From contig SMDE01000002.1 in NCBI GenBank assembly GCA_004346725.1, positions 386,886 through 450,885 of the forward strand: a DNA stretch of 64,000 bases. The letters run 5' to 3'. This DNA comes from Phytobacter diazotrophicus (GTDB taxonomy: Bacteria; Pseudomonadota; Gammaproteobacteria; Enterobacterales; Enterobacteriaceae). The notes beneath the pieces are model-generated. The model searched no databases. It saw only the letters and a list, made by a program, of their open reading frames with translations, and was not told the DNA's origin. Position 1 is the stretch's first letter. Each line of letters begins with the position of its first letter. Below are positions 16,748 to 24,435 of this stretch, piece by piece. The translations under genes were made by a program, and so were the position numbers.

Positions 16748-16944
16748 CCCCAGTGCCTCCACTGGTAGGTTTTATCCACTCGAGGCGGTTTAGCTGACTC
16801 AGGTAATAGCGCGCTGACTATCCATGTCAGATAGTCGGGAGCAAGGCTCTTTTGTGTCTCGACACCATTGGCGCGGTACCGGGCCACCAGCTCATTCGCC
16901 TGTGCTTCGGAGAGGTTAATGTGATTGAACCAGCCTTTTTTCAT
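16744..16944 (-). CDS. Small phage protein upstream of rusA
   Basis: A 66-residue protein beginning MKKGWFNHINLSEAQANELV and ending KTYQWRHWG. Such short proteins directly before rusA are frequent in enterobacterial lambdoid phages. I take ATG 16944, which overlaps the stop of the 30-codon gene upstream (ATGA), and its own TGA overlaps the rusA start. Function is unknown. The helical, charged sequence has no signal or membrane segment. Confidence 0.75.
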   Translation of the reverse strand: MKKGWFNHINLSEAQANELVARYRANGVETQKSLAPDYLTWIVSALLPESAKPPRVDKTYQWRHWG

Positions 16945-17033
16945 GCGAAACCCCACCCGGCGGCAAGGTATGCAAAAAAGCTGGCGTCGACAGACGTCAG
17001 GAAAGTGAGGTTTTTCGATGTTTTTTGCGCCAT
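16941..17033 (-). CDS. 30-codon phage mini-gene
   Basis: A short frame from ATG 17033 to TGA 16941 encodes a product starting MAQKTSKNLTFLTSVDASFF. It has a good GGAG ribosome site six bases before the ATG, and its stop overlaps the next start, so the chain of coupled small genes continues unbroken. Function is unknown. It is too short for any domain assignment. Confidence 0.6.
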   Translation of the reverse strand: MAQKTSKNLTFLTSVDASFFAYLAAGWGFA

Positions 17034-17076
17034 GGTTTTCTCCGTGGCGCAGCAGACTGCCAGTTGTTCAGGCTGG

Positions 17077-17319
17077 CTAAGACAATATATCAGAAACTGG
17101 AGAAACCCGGTAACCGGCTCGCTCGAGCATCTGTGTAAAAAGGGATGGTGTGCCAATAATCTCATCATCCTGAATAGGCATAAATGATACCTGCCCACCA
17201 TGGCGGTACATTAAAGCCCTTTCACATTCAGGAAAACTTTGCAGTCTGGCGACGATGACCCCATCGTGACATCTGATGACTACATACCCCTTGTTTGGCA
17301 ATTCTTCTGGTTCTTCCAC
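17077..17319 (-). CDS. Unknown early phage protein
   Basis: The frame continues upstream to 17454, but that would overlap the dinI-like gene. I prefer the GTG at 17319, preceded by AGGGGGTAGGGG; a GTG at 17340 is the alternative. The product (about 80 residues) contains GYVVIRCHDGVIVARLQSF and FTQMLERAGYRVSPV. No family is recognised. It lies between the dinI-like gene and the small genes before rusA, so it is probably co-transcribed from the SOS-controlled promoter. Confidence 0.5.
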   Translation of the reverse strand: MEEPEELPNKGYVVIRCHDGVIVARLQSFPECERALMYRHGGQVSFMPIQDDEIIGTPSLFTQMLERAGYRVSPVSDILS

Positions 17320-17365
17320 TCCCCTACCCCCTTCATTCACACGGAAACTCAGTGACAGCGCATTT

Positions 17366-17599
17366 TCAGTAAAACCAGTCGTCGGCGCTTTCCCATGTCT
17401 CCTGAAGGATTTTCTCAACTTTCTTTTTATCGTCTTTATCACCACCGAACACACTTAGCCCGTCAGAAGCCGCCCGGCGGACCACCAGATTGCAATTCAC
17501 ATACTGATTATTGAGCCGTTTAAGCAACTCCGTTTCCAAAGCCGGGATGGCACCTTTCGGAAGTTCTTTAGTACGATCAATGGTTAATTCGATTTTCAT
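17366..17599 (-). CDS. DinI-like protein
   Basis: A 77-residue DinI-family protein: MKIELTIDRTKELPKGAIPA at the start, a central helix, RRAASDGLSVFGGDK, and an acidic C-terminal helix KKKVEKILQETWESADDW. In E. coli DinI binds RecA filaments and tempers LexA and repressor cleavage. Phage copies (such as the P2-like Tum context and many lambdoids) lie in the same region. A perfect LexA box lies 20 bp upstream (17620-17635), so the gene should be SOS-induced. It starts the minus-strand unit leading to rusA and Q. Confidence 0.92.
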   Translation of the reverse strand: MKIELTIDRTKELPKGAIPALETELLKRLNNQYVNCNLVVRRAASDGLSVFGGDKDDKKKVEKILQETWESADDWFY

Positions 17600-17619
17600 A
17601 ATAGCCCTCCATCGCTTAC

Positions 17620-17635
17620 CTGTATATTTATACAG
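17620..17635. promoter_or_regulatory. LexA operator upstream of dinI-like gene
   Basis: CTGTATATTTATACAG is a perfect 16-bp palindrome matching the SOS box CTG-N10-CAG. It sits about 20 bp ahead of the dinI-like ATG. Confidence 0.93.
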
Positions 17636-17858
17636 TACATCTATAAATCTACATTTTCAACACCCAGCAGGCGTGAAGCATTCATAGCGGGTAAGTTGGC
17701 TCTTACTGACAATTCTGCCAACCAAGTCTGGAGGGCATTGTGCAAGTCAATCCATCTATATCTTCGCATAAAACTAACAAGAGGCTTTAAGGGTTAGTAG
17801 CGCAAACAGATGGTTCCGAATGTTCAAATTCAAGCCTGTATCTTCCTTAATAGCTTAT
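17636..17858. other. Non-coding stretch between LexA box and HEPN-like gene
   Basis: No gene is visible in 223 bp. It should contain the -35 region of the dinI-like promoter and the 3' end of the preceding transcription unit. I see no clear terminator hairpin. Confidence 0.35.
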
Positions 17859-18524
17859 CTAGTATTGTCTCGTCTTCGAAATTTCATCTAATGTAGGGCT
17901 TGTATACTTAACATCCTCATATTTCATGATTTCATCAAGCTTTAACGCCTCAAGAGTTTCAGTGACCCTAACGAACATTTTCTCAAGTTCATTATTAACA
18001 AACTCCAATGCTTGAGTGGTTAACATATAAAAATTATTATAATTCTCTTGGTTTAAAGATTCAGCCCTGATATGCAAGAATAATATTTTCTCTACATGGT
18101 ACTGTTTGCCACCACCATTTAAAGCAGCACAAGGTATACTCTGGGAATAGGAATTCTGATCATGAATGAATGTTTTATTCCTTAATTCTTTAATGTAATC
18201 GAAAGCTATTCTGGCTTCGGGTGGAGCTTCTCTATAAACCTTCTCGAATGAGAGCTGACCTCTTGCCTTGGCAGAGGAAAAACATTTAACGTAATGAACA
18301 ATAGCACTTCGCCAAAGTGTTTGCTGCAAACGAACATCCTCTACAATCCCAACATTATTAATCGAGTCTAAATTATATTTAGCAAAAGAAAGATCCTCAC
18401 GATGCAGCGAATAGTCGGAAATTGTCTTACCAATACTTAAAGGCAGTTTTTTCAGATAAACAGCATCTTTTATGCCATCAACAACAATACTATTTTCAGT
18501 AAAACTTATATTATAAGACTCCAT
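17859..18524 (-). CDS. HEPN-like protein of unknown function, AT-rich cargo
   Basis: A 221-residue AT-rich gene (ATG 18524 with an AGGGGG site; a GTG two codons upstream is possible). The first half is mixed strand and helix. The second half is helical and contains DYIKELRNKTFIHDQNSY, in which R and H are separated by five residues (R117 and H123 counted from the GTG). This fits the R-x(4-6)-H motif of HEPN-fold ribonucleases and their relatives. No family name can be given with certainty. Composition differs sharply from the flanking methylase and dinI-like genes, so it is probably acquired cargo. Confidence 0.6.
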   Translation of the reverse strand: MESYNISFTENSIVVDGIKDAVYLKKLPLSIGKTISDYSLHREDLSFAKYNLDSINNVGIVEDVRLQQTLWRSAIVHYVKCFSSAKARGQLSFEKVYREAPPEARIAFDYIKELRNKTFIHDQNSYSQSIPCAALNGGGKQYHVEKILFLHIRAESLNQENYNNFYMLTTQALEFVNNELEKMFVRVTETLEALKLDEIMKYEDVKYTSPTLDEISKTRQY

Positions 18525-18613
18525 AAACACCCCCTTCTCTATAAATGCCAGTTAAAATATTTTTATCACTCGCCATATTCACATTTTTATTTACTTATAG
18601 GCATGCAATTCTT

Positions 18614-20587
18614 CTAGGCTGCATTTTCAACTGCCCCGCATATTTCAGGCAAATTTGCCCTCACCAGTGCTTCGGCGAACGGTGGCGGTACCGCGTTGCC
18701 ACACCGGGCCACCTGCTTGTCTTTTGCGTACTTCACGCCGCGATAGTCGCGGTCAATGATGTACCACTCCGGAAACCCCTGCGCCCGGTATAGCTCGCGG
18801 GGTTGCAGCATGCGCATGCCGATATCAACGATGCGGTATACCACACTCTCAATCGTTACGAACTCGCTGATGCCATACTCATGCAGGAATGCCGCCACTT
18901 GCCCCGCCCGATGCTCGTCATACTCGTTTTCAGCCAGCATGGTCCTCACCTCACCAAAGTGCAGACCACCCGCCGTTACGGTCTGCAACGGTGTGTCGGT
19001 TGGCTGCCCAATGTTGGTACCGCGCATTTTGACGATGCTGGATGTAACAAGCGCATGGTGATCCGTAGTTGTCACCGTATGAACTGGTTCATCAAGTGCC
19101 AGGCCAGATCCTGAATAATTCCCACCAAAGTGTTTTACGAGGTTTGCCGCCACCACAGCGAACTTATTGCCACCAGCAGTGACAGTACCAAGCGGCTTCC
19201 CGATCTGGAGAATCCGTGGAGCCTGCCCTACCCGTTCTCCGTAACCCATCTGAATTAGCGTGGTTGATACCAGTTGCGATTTACCGCCGCCACCAGCCGT
19301 TACGGTTGCGCTCGGTTCGTCAGCGCGATGACCGACGCTGTTACCGAACTGCCTTGCTATCACAGGGGCAATTACACAGGAATGATTGGTATTGCAGAGC
19401 GTATGCATTGGACTTTCGACACTGCGCGGCTTAGCTGAATATTTCGGGCCGCCAGCGCCAGCGATAAACGGTGAAATTGCCGCCTCGACAATACCCAGTG
19501 CGTGACCGTTCCCGCCAGGGCGCTTTGATGTACCGGCTGTCACCGTCGGTACCGGTTCAGTTACCTCCTGCCCGGTTGCTCCGGTGCGGAATTTCGTAAT
19601 GTGCGGAACGGCCAGCGCAAAACCGTGTTTCTTGGTAATAGTCTGGGTGGGTTCGCCCAGCGACTGCCCACGGAAACAGTCGTAATTCGTTTTGGTACTG
19701 GTGTGATTGCATTTCACGATAAACGGCGTGGCGCTGTTCACTACAAAACGCTCAATACCCCGCGCAATCCTTCGCATGGTATTTGTGGCCAGGGGCTTTT
19801 TGCGGTCGAAAATTGACGGACACGGAATTGACCAGTCGATACACTCCGCCGCCGTTCGCCACGGTCTGAGCGCTCCCGATTTAACCTGGGCTGTTTTGGG
19901 ACCCCCGTGGGTTGGCTCGGGCCAGTGGATTGCGGCGCCGTCGCAGCGCATCACCATGAAAAAGCGTTTGCGAAATGTCGGCGCGCCGTAATCGCACGCG
20001 CGCAACTCACGATATTCGACCGCATAACCCAGCCCGGCAACCAGCTTTTTCGCCTGTTTGCTGCCCGGCTCAATGTTCAGAAACTCGCAGCACTCGGCCA
20101 GTGCCGGGTTATCAGCACTTATGCCATCGGACAGCATGCTGACAAACGCATTAAACGTCTCGCCTACGCGCTCCGGGTCTGGCCGCATTTCCGCCGCCAA
20201 CAACGGTCCCCAGGTGCGGAACTCTTCAACATTTTCCAGCATCATTACTCGGGGGCGCACCGTCAGCGCCCAGCGAACCACAATCCAGGCTAAGCCGCGA
20301 ATCGCTTTTTCCACCGGGGTACCGCCTTTCGCTTTGGAGAAATGGCGACAATCCGGGCTAAACCATGCCAGCCCCACTGGCATACCTGCGGTGACAACCG
20401 GAGGATTTACTTCAAAAACACTCTCGCAATAGTGCAGTGTACCGGGATGGTTTGTGGTGTGCATCGCCACGGCATTCTCGTCGTGATTGATAGCGATATC
20501 CACGCTGCGGCCAATTGCCAGCTCAATGCCGGTACTGGCCCCGCCGCCGCCAGCAAAATTATCAACGATGATTTCAGATTGTCTCAC
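18614..20587 (-). CDS. DNA cytosine-5 methyltransferase with seven-repeat central region
   Basis: A 657-residue C5 methylase. Motif I is DNFAGGGGASTG, the catalytic Cys is in FSPDCRHFSKAKGG (PDC instead of the common PCQ), motif VI is LENVEEF, motif VIII is FRKRFFMVM, and the C-terminal motifs IX-X are LYRAQGFP and GNAVPPPFAEAL. Between VIII and IX lie about seven imperfect repeats of 45-60 residues, each with a core like EPxxTVTAGG (for example EPVPTVTAG, KPLGTVTAGG, TPLQTVTAGG), in the place of the target-recognition region. Start GTG 20587 overlaps the preceding stop (GTGA). It is likely used to protect phage DNA from restriction; the target sequence cannot be read. Confidence 0.9.
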   Translation of the reverse strand: MRQSEIIVDNFAGGGGASTGIELAIGRSVDIAINHDENAVAMHTTNHPGTLHYCESVFEVNPPVVTAGMPVGLAWFSPDCRHFSKAKGGTPVEKAIRGLAWIVVRWALTVRPRVMMLENVEEFRTWGPLLAAEMRPDPERVGETFNAFVSMLSDGISADNPALAECCEFLNIEPGSKQAKKLVAGLGYAVEYRELRACDYGAPTFRKRFFMVMRCDGAAIHWPEPTHGGPKTAQVKSGALRPWRTAAECIDWSIPCPSIFDRKKPLATNTMRRIARGIERFVVNSATPFIVKCNHTSTKTNYDCFRGQSLGEPTQTITKKHGFALAVPHITKFRTGATGQEVTEPVPTVTAGTSKRPGGNGHALGIVEAAISPFIAGAGGPKYSAKPRSVESPMHTLCNTNHSCVIAPVIARQFGNSVGHRADEPSATVTAGGGGKSQLVSTTLIQMGYGERVGQAPRILQIGKPLGTVTAGGNKFAVVAANLVKHFGGNYSGSGLALDEPVHTVTTTDHHALVTSSIVKMRGTNIGQPTDTPLQTVTAGGLHFGEVRTMLAENEYDEHRAGQVAAFLHEYGISEFVTIESVVYRIVDIGMRMLQPRELYRAQGFPEWYIIDRDYRGVKYAKDKQVARCGNAVPPPFAEALVRANLPEICGAVENAA

Positions 20588-20844
20588 GAGTATTTCTCCA
20601 TAACGATGGCCAGCGATTTGGCGGCGTCCACGATTGACGGTACGGGCATTTTTTCCAACCACATGCGGTTTATGTGATGTTTGAGGCGGCGCTGGTGGTG
20701 CGCCGGGAGATCTCCGGCGCGTTCTACCTGAGACAAGACCAGTTTGACCTCAGCAGGCCAGACCGTTTCGGCTACATCCACCAGCAGCAGTTTTTCCAGC
20801 TCAACAATTCGGCGGTAGGCATACTCGAGTAAAGCGTCACTCAT
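20584..20844 (-). CDS. Small phage protein upstream of methylase
   Basis: An 86-residue helical protein (MSDALLEYAYRRIVELEKLL at the start). ATG 20844 overlaps the upstream stop, and its own stop overlaps the methylase GTG. The sequence EVKLVLSQVERAGDLPAHHQRRLKH suggests an alpha-helical, possibly nucleic-acid-binding protein. No family is recognised. It belongs to a chain of coupled early genes. Confidence 0.7.
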   Translation of the reverse strand: MSDALLEYAYRRIVELEKLLLVDVAETVWPAEVKLVLSQVERAGDLPAHHQRRLKHHINRMWLEKMPVPSIVDAAKSLAIVMEKYS

Positions 20845-21080
20845 GCGGCACACTCCTCGAAAATAACTTCTCCGTCCAAGCCGCCAAGTTGGTAAAGGAT
20901 CGAACCATCATCCCGATACTCTACTGGAGACGCGCTCCATCCTTCCCCGTTTGGCTCGTCATCATCGCCAACAACAATAAATCCACCTCCAGTAACACTT
21001 GCAGGGTACATTTCACCTTCTGTCCACCACCCTTCGGTATCTTTGATGCATTTGACGAACATGGTTTGTTTGTCGCTCAT
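20841..21080 (-). CDS. Small acidic phage protein
   Basis: A 79-residue acidic protein (MSDKQTMFVKCIKDTEGWWT at the start, EVIFEECAA at the end) that reads like a small SH3- or KOW-like beta barrel (EGEMYPASVTGGGFIVVGDD). ATGA overlaps link it to both neighbours. Function is unknown. Confidence 0.7.
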   Translation of the reverse strand: MSDKQTMFVKCIKDTEGWWTEGEMYPASVTGGGFIVVGDDDEPNGEGWSASPVEYRDDGSILYQLGGLDGEVIFEECAA

Positions 21081-21613
21081 GACTGCGCTCCATTGCTCTC
21101 GCGAAGCTGGCGGCAGGCTTCGCGCATTGGTTTGCGATATGCCTCCAGAGATTGCTGGAACCCTGTCACATCCTCATCCACACCGAAATTCCAGCCTGCC
21201 TGCATACCTGAAACGAATGCGCGGTCACAAAGCGCAGCATGTTTATCGCTGTTAAATGCCGCTTCTGTGGCTTCTTCCCGCAGGGCTGCGATTGCTGCGG
21301 ATGTGGCGAGGGATTGCATGCAAGCTATGATTGCCTTCATTCCAGCCAACAACGCCTCGTCCTCCGAAGCTCCATTACCTTCTGCAATTGCGGACGCCGC
21401 TGCACCTTCCTCGCTATGTTTTAACCAGTTGTCGGGAGTAAGAAGAATGGTGTTCTCCATCGCCAACTGCTCGGTCAGTTCGGTTTGTTTATCCAGTGCA
21501 GTAGCCAGGCGAGACACCATCCTGGCGATCTCGATAATCGGGGTGTCAGCCGTCATTGCGGCTGCAAATTCGTGGCCCACGCGGGCTACATGTTTGTTTG
21601 CAACGATGGTCAT
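21077..21613 (-). CDS. Alanine-rich early phage protein
   Basis: A 178-residue, strongly helical, Ala/Glu-rich protein. I choose ATG 21613 (MTIVANKHVARVGHEFAAAM) because it overlaps the upstream stop (ATGA); the longer frame would run into that gene. Similar Ala-rich proteins with TELTEQLAMEN-type helices are widespread in early regions of enterobacterial prophages and are unassigned. Near the end the segment ALCDRAFVSGMQAGWNFG is distinctive. Confidence 0.75.
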   Translation of the reverse strand: MTIVANKHVARVGHEFAAAMTADTPIIEIARMVSRLATALDKQTELTEQLAMENTILLTPDNWLKHSEEGAAASAIAEGNGASEDEALLAGMKAIIACMQSLATSAAIAALREEATEAAFNSDKHAALCDRAFVSGMQAGWNFGVDEDVTGFQQSLEAYRKPMREACRQLRESNGAQS

Positions 21614-21921
21614 TTCTGTGCGCTCCCGAAAATTTTGTGAACCTGATAGCCCTGCCATTTTTCGCGGCAAATCTGCGCTGCAGTTTGCGGCGCTGGTGGA
21701 CAGGCAGCGGGTGCCACTCGCGAACGCCACCGATGTGTAAGCCGGTATTCAGGGTGGTGAGGTTTACCAACGTTTTTCACGATGCCTGCCAGCGTCAGAC
21801 GTTTCAGGCGGTCGTAGGCCTCTTTGATGTCGCAGCCCAGCAGACTGCGAACCTGCCGTGTGGAAATGGATTTTTCGCGCGCCAGAAAATCAACGATGGC
21901 GCGTTGCTCAGGTTTCAGCAT
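21610..21921 (-). CDS. Winged-helix-like phage protein
   Basis: A 103-residue protein whose first 65 residues look like a winged helix: EQRAIVDFLAREKSISTRQV, then LLGCDIKEAYDRLKRLTLAG and a hydrophilic wing KPHHPEYRL. It is probably a small DNA-binding regulator. It overlaps the end of the PerC-like gene and the start of the next gene. I cannot name the family. Confidence 0.7.
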   Translation of the reverse strand: MLKPEQRAIVDFLAREKSISTRQVRSLLGCDIKEAYDRLKRLTLAGIVKNVGKPHHPEYRLTHRWRSRVAPAACPPAPQTAAQICREKWQGYQVHKIFGSAQK

Positions 21922-22355
21922 GCTTCTGCCCTCCGCGCGCGGGCATTGCGAATGCAGCGGTTACGCAATCGGGAAATGTCCTGAATCTCCTGACTGCTCT
22001 TTGCCAGTCGCATAATCTCGCTGTATTTCGTAGCAGCGCGCAGCCAGTGCCCCCGTGATTCAATCAGGGCAGCTTCTTCAAGCGCCATGCGGAGAACTTC
22101 CGGATCGGCTTTTTGACCGAGTTCCGGTAACTCGATATCGGGGATATCGCTGCCGGGCACAACGGTATATTCCCAGTGGGTGCCGTTGTGACTACGGGTC
22201 ATGACACCGCGCTGTACTAACACAGCCAGTTGCTGCCCCGTCGAACCGGAGTCAGAGTTAAACGCGTCGCACACTTCCGGGGTGGTAATGCCTGGGTGCT
22301 GGCTGACATACACAACCAGTCGGTCAGCCTGGGTAATTCGTTTTTGTTTGGTCAT
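21915..22355 (-). CDS. PerC-like transcriptional regulator
   Basis: A 146-residue protein. Residues 1-60 resemble a winged helix (QADRLVVYVSQHPGITTPEV). The C-terminal half is PerC-like, with ALEEAALIESRGHWLRAATK followed by SEIMRLA. PerC-family proteins activate virulence or phage genes and are common in Shiga-toxin and related prophages. The start codon lies inside a 23-bp element that recurs at three other places in the prophage (see repeats), so its translation or transcription may be controlled through that element. Confidence 0.75.
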   Translation of the reverse strand: MTKQKRITQADRLVVYVSQHPGITTPEVCDAFNSDSGSTGQQLAVLVQRGVMTRSHNGTHWEYTVVPGSDIPDIELPELGQKADPEVLRMALEEAALIESRGHWLRAATKYSEIMRLAKSSQEIQDISRLRNRCIRNARARRAEAC

Positions 22356-22370
22356 TGGTCAATACTCGTT
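22348..22370 (-). repeat. 23-bp intercistronic element, copy 1
   Basis: Minus strand AACGAGTATTGACCAATGAC plus CAA. It overlaps the stop of the P-like gene and contains the ATG of the PerC-like gene. One mismatch to copy 3. Confidence 0.85.
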
Positions 22371-23037
22371 AGTTGATTAAACCTGCCGCTTTGCGGCGCT
22401 TGTACTCTTCCATCAGCAACTGTGCCGGGGTTGGCCCAGCCGGTGCTTTCGGCCCTGCCAGTTGACGCACTACCGGCGGAATCGAGAAACCGTTTTGAAC
22501 GTGCTTCATCCACTTGGTCAGTAATTTTTCAGCCAGCCGCTGCAGCTCGTTTTCCGTCATACGTCGGTCCACGCCTGTACGGCGCATTTCAATGCAGATG
22601 TGGTAGAGCACAGGCTGAGGCCATGGATATTTATCGCTGCCGGAATAGCGGTATGACTCATTGCGCCAGCGCTTGTATTCAGCCATCACCGCTTCTGATG
22701 TCAGGCTGAATGGGTTTGCACCACTCTCTGAAACCAGTGAAACAAATTCCGCCAGGTCTGGCGGCCATGAGTTCCCGGCGGCGCAGCGCTCCATGCACTG
22801 ATTGCATACCAGGGTGATTTGCCTCTCAGTCATCGAACCGATCTGAGCTATCCACATAGTCGAGGGTTCGGCCCCGTTCTTCTGCGTCCAGCGGTTCGAG
22901 TAGATTTCCGCCATGACTTCCCACAGGCGCCATGCCGTGTCTTCCGCCCGAGGATCCACCGTCACGTTTTTTTCGGGCTCGAGCATCCCGGACTTGCTGT
23001 ACTGCTCTTGAAGCGCTTCCAGAGTGAACTGGCGCAT
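22369..23037 (-). CDS. Replication protein P-like (helicase loader)
   Basis: A 222-residue protein resembling lambda P, which brings host DnaB helicase to the phage origin. The region TAWRLWEVMAEIYSNRWTQK through MTERQITLVCNQCMERC and SWPPDLAEFVSLV matches the family pattern. Start ATG 23037 has an AGAGG site seven bases upstream. The start lies 212 bp inside the upstream O-like gene in another frame, an unusually long overlap, yet both reading frames look like real protein. Confidence 0.8.
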   Translation of the reverse strand: MRQFTLEALQEQYSKSGMLEPEKNVTVDPRAEDTAWRLWEVMAEIYSNRWTQKNGAEPSTMWIAQIGSMTERQITLVCNQCMERCAAGNSWPPDLAEFVSLVSESGANPFSLTSEAVMAEYKRWRNESYRYSGSDKYPWPQPVLYHICIEMRRTGVDRRMTENELQRLAEKLLTKWMKHVQNGFSIPPVVRQLAGPKAPAGPTPAQLLMEEYKRRKAAGLIN

Positions 23038-23824
23038 TTTCGTTACCTCTCGCTGCTACGGATTTTTGGTTGTTGGCCCGCGCTACGGGTATGTGCCGGG
23101 CAAACTTCTGTTCCCACTGAACCTGCGTGAAAACCTTCATCTCAGCCCCCCAGTAGGTTGTGAACTCCGCCAATTCGGTTGGCAGGTAATCCGGTTCTGG
23201 TAGGGCTATGCCCCACATCGCTGCTCGTCGCCGGAAATCACGAGACGGGAGCCAGGCATCCGTCATCTGAAATTTGCCGATAGGTTCATCTACGCCTTCC
23301 AGATATCGGGGGGCTTGAGTCGGCGGCGGATGTTGTTGCCGTTGTTCTTCCTGATCCTGAATTTCTTCTTCGCGCTCGCTAAGAGAGGGGTTTGATCCTT
23401 TTCCCTTCCCTTCCCTTCCTTTTCCGTCAGTGACACCTCCTTGAGCACTCACTGAGTCATCACTGAACTGGTTACCACTGCCGCTACTGTTTTCAGTGAG
23501 TAGTACCGGAGCGGGTATCTTCGTTGCCGACGGACGGTTGATTTTCTGGTGCTTAGCAAAGCCCTTTATGTGCAAATATTCCTGACCGTTCACTGAGTAC
23601 TCAGTGAGTAATCCGTGAGTAATTAACTCAGCTATGAGGGGTTCGCAGTCGATTAAATCCGCCGGGAACACCTGCATTTTGATCCGCTTGTGGGAACGCT
23701 CCATGCATCCCAGGTCATTGGCGAAGTTGAACAACCCAATAAACAGAAGTCGGGCGGGGATCGTGCATTCCACCACCTTTTCGTCTGTCCAGAATTCAGG
23801 TTTCACTGTTCTGATGCGGGCCAT
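22826..23824 (-). CDS. Replication initiator O-like, with DnaT-like C-terminal domain
   Basis: A 332-residue protein. Residues 1-115 form a winged-helix DNA-binding domain (MARIRTVKPEFWTDEKVVEC; FIGLFNFANDLGCMERSHKR). A charged, low-complexity linker with GKGREGKGKG and a Glu/Gln/Pro run follows. Residues about 180-260 resemble DnaT (QMTDAWLPSRDFRRRAAMWG, QVQWEQKFARHI), so it probably binds the origin and recruits the helicase. ATG 23824 directly follows a 12-codon leader frame, TAG touching ATG. Its 3' end overlaps the P-like gene by 212 bp. Confidence 0.85.
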   Translation of the reverse strand: MARIRTVKPEFWTDEKVVECTIPARLLFIGLFNFANDLGCMERSHKRIKMQVFPADLIDCEPLIAELITHGLLTEYSVNGQEYLHIKGFAKHQKINRPSATKIPAPVLLTENSSGSGNQFSDDSVSAQGGVTDGKGREGKGKGSNPSLSEREEEIQDQEEQRQQHPPPTQAPRYLEGVDEPIGKFQMTDAWLPSRDFRRRAAMWGIALPEPDYLPTELAEFTTYWGAEMKVFTQVQWEQKFARHIPVARANNQKSVAARGNENAPVHSGSASRAVQQVRDARARKKRDGGSSGGRHGMAPVGSHGGNLLEPLDAEERGRTLDYVDSSDRFDD

Positions 23825-23863
23825 CTAAAACCTCGTATTAATCAGCAAAGTGCTGATGGTCAT
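23825..23863 (-). CDS. 12-codon leader frame ahead of the O-like gene
   Basis: ATG 23863 lies inside the 23-bp element, and the frame (MTISTLLINTRF) ends in TAG immediately before the O-like ATG. It could couple or attenuate translation of the initiator gene. No independent evidence of expression is available. Confidence 0.35.
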   Translation of the reverse strand: MTISTLLINTRF

Positions 23864-23878
23864 TGGTCAAAACTCGTT
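23856..23878 (-). repeat. 23-bp intercistronic element, copy 2
   Basis: Minus strand AACGAGTTTTGACCAATGAC then CAT. It begins directly after the ydaT-like stop codon and contains the ATG of the 12-codon leader. Confidence 0.85.
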
Positions 23879-24433
23879 TCAAAAACACTGCGGCGCCAGA
23901 GTGCTGAGCAATGCCAGCGCTGGCTCTGATATCTCTTTCGGGAGCATCGCGTAAAGCGACGTGGCCGCCTCCCATATCTCTTTTTCAAGGCGCTGCAGAG
24001 GCGCTCCCAGCATCTTTGCCTGGTGGGCCTCTGAGCATTCTTTGATTGCTGCAGCCACCAGCTCTGCTTCGGTCTTGCCGGAACGGAGACCGTAGGTGCG
24101 TGCTATCTCGATTGGCATCACGGATGAAATCGCCGGGGCCAGTTGCATGACATAACGGTTGTATTTTTCGGATCCGTTTTCGTTGCGCAGGTAGCGGAAT
24201 AAGTTCAGCTTGTTGACTGTGATCCCCTTGCCGCCAGTGCGTTTCCATTCTTCCGCCACCAGCCTCGCTATTTGTTCCTGAGCCTGACCCGGCAACGTTT
24301 TTTCCCATTCGCTGACGGCGGTATTGATCGCCATGCGTTTCATGTTGTCGCGGCGGCGAGGTTCAATCTGATTTTTAGATTTCAGCAAAGCAGTTAACCG
24401 CTTCGTATCATCAGTAACCAATGAGGCATGCAT
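23879..24433 (-). CDS. YdaT-like phage regulatory/toxin-family protein
   Basis: A 184-residue protein of the YdaT type found second after the Cro-like gene in Rac-like prophages. The core VSEWEKTLPGQAQEQIARLV, VNKLNLFRYLRNENGSEKY and SVMPIEIARTYGLRSGKTEA fits the family. YdaT of Rac has been described as toxic when overproduced and as CII-like in position. ATG 24433 has a GAGGAG site within the cro-like 3' end. A 23-bp repeated element follows its stop. Family call rests on position and remembered pattern. Confidence 0.7.
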   Translation of the reverse strand: MHASLVTDDTKRLTALLKSKNQIEPRRRDNMKRMAINTAVSEWEKTLPGQAQEQIARLVAEEWKRTGGKGITVNKLNLFRYLRNENGSEKYNRYVMQLAPAISSVMPIEIARTYGLRSGKTEAELVAAAIKECSEAHQAKMLGAPLQRLEKEIWEAATSLYAMLPKEISEPALALLSTLAPQCF

Positions 24434-24435
24434 GA

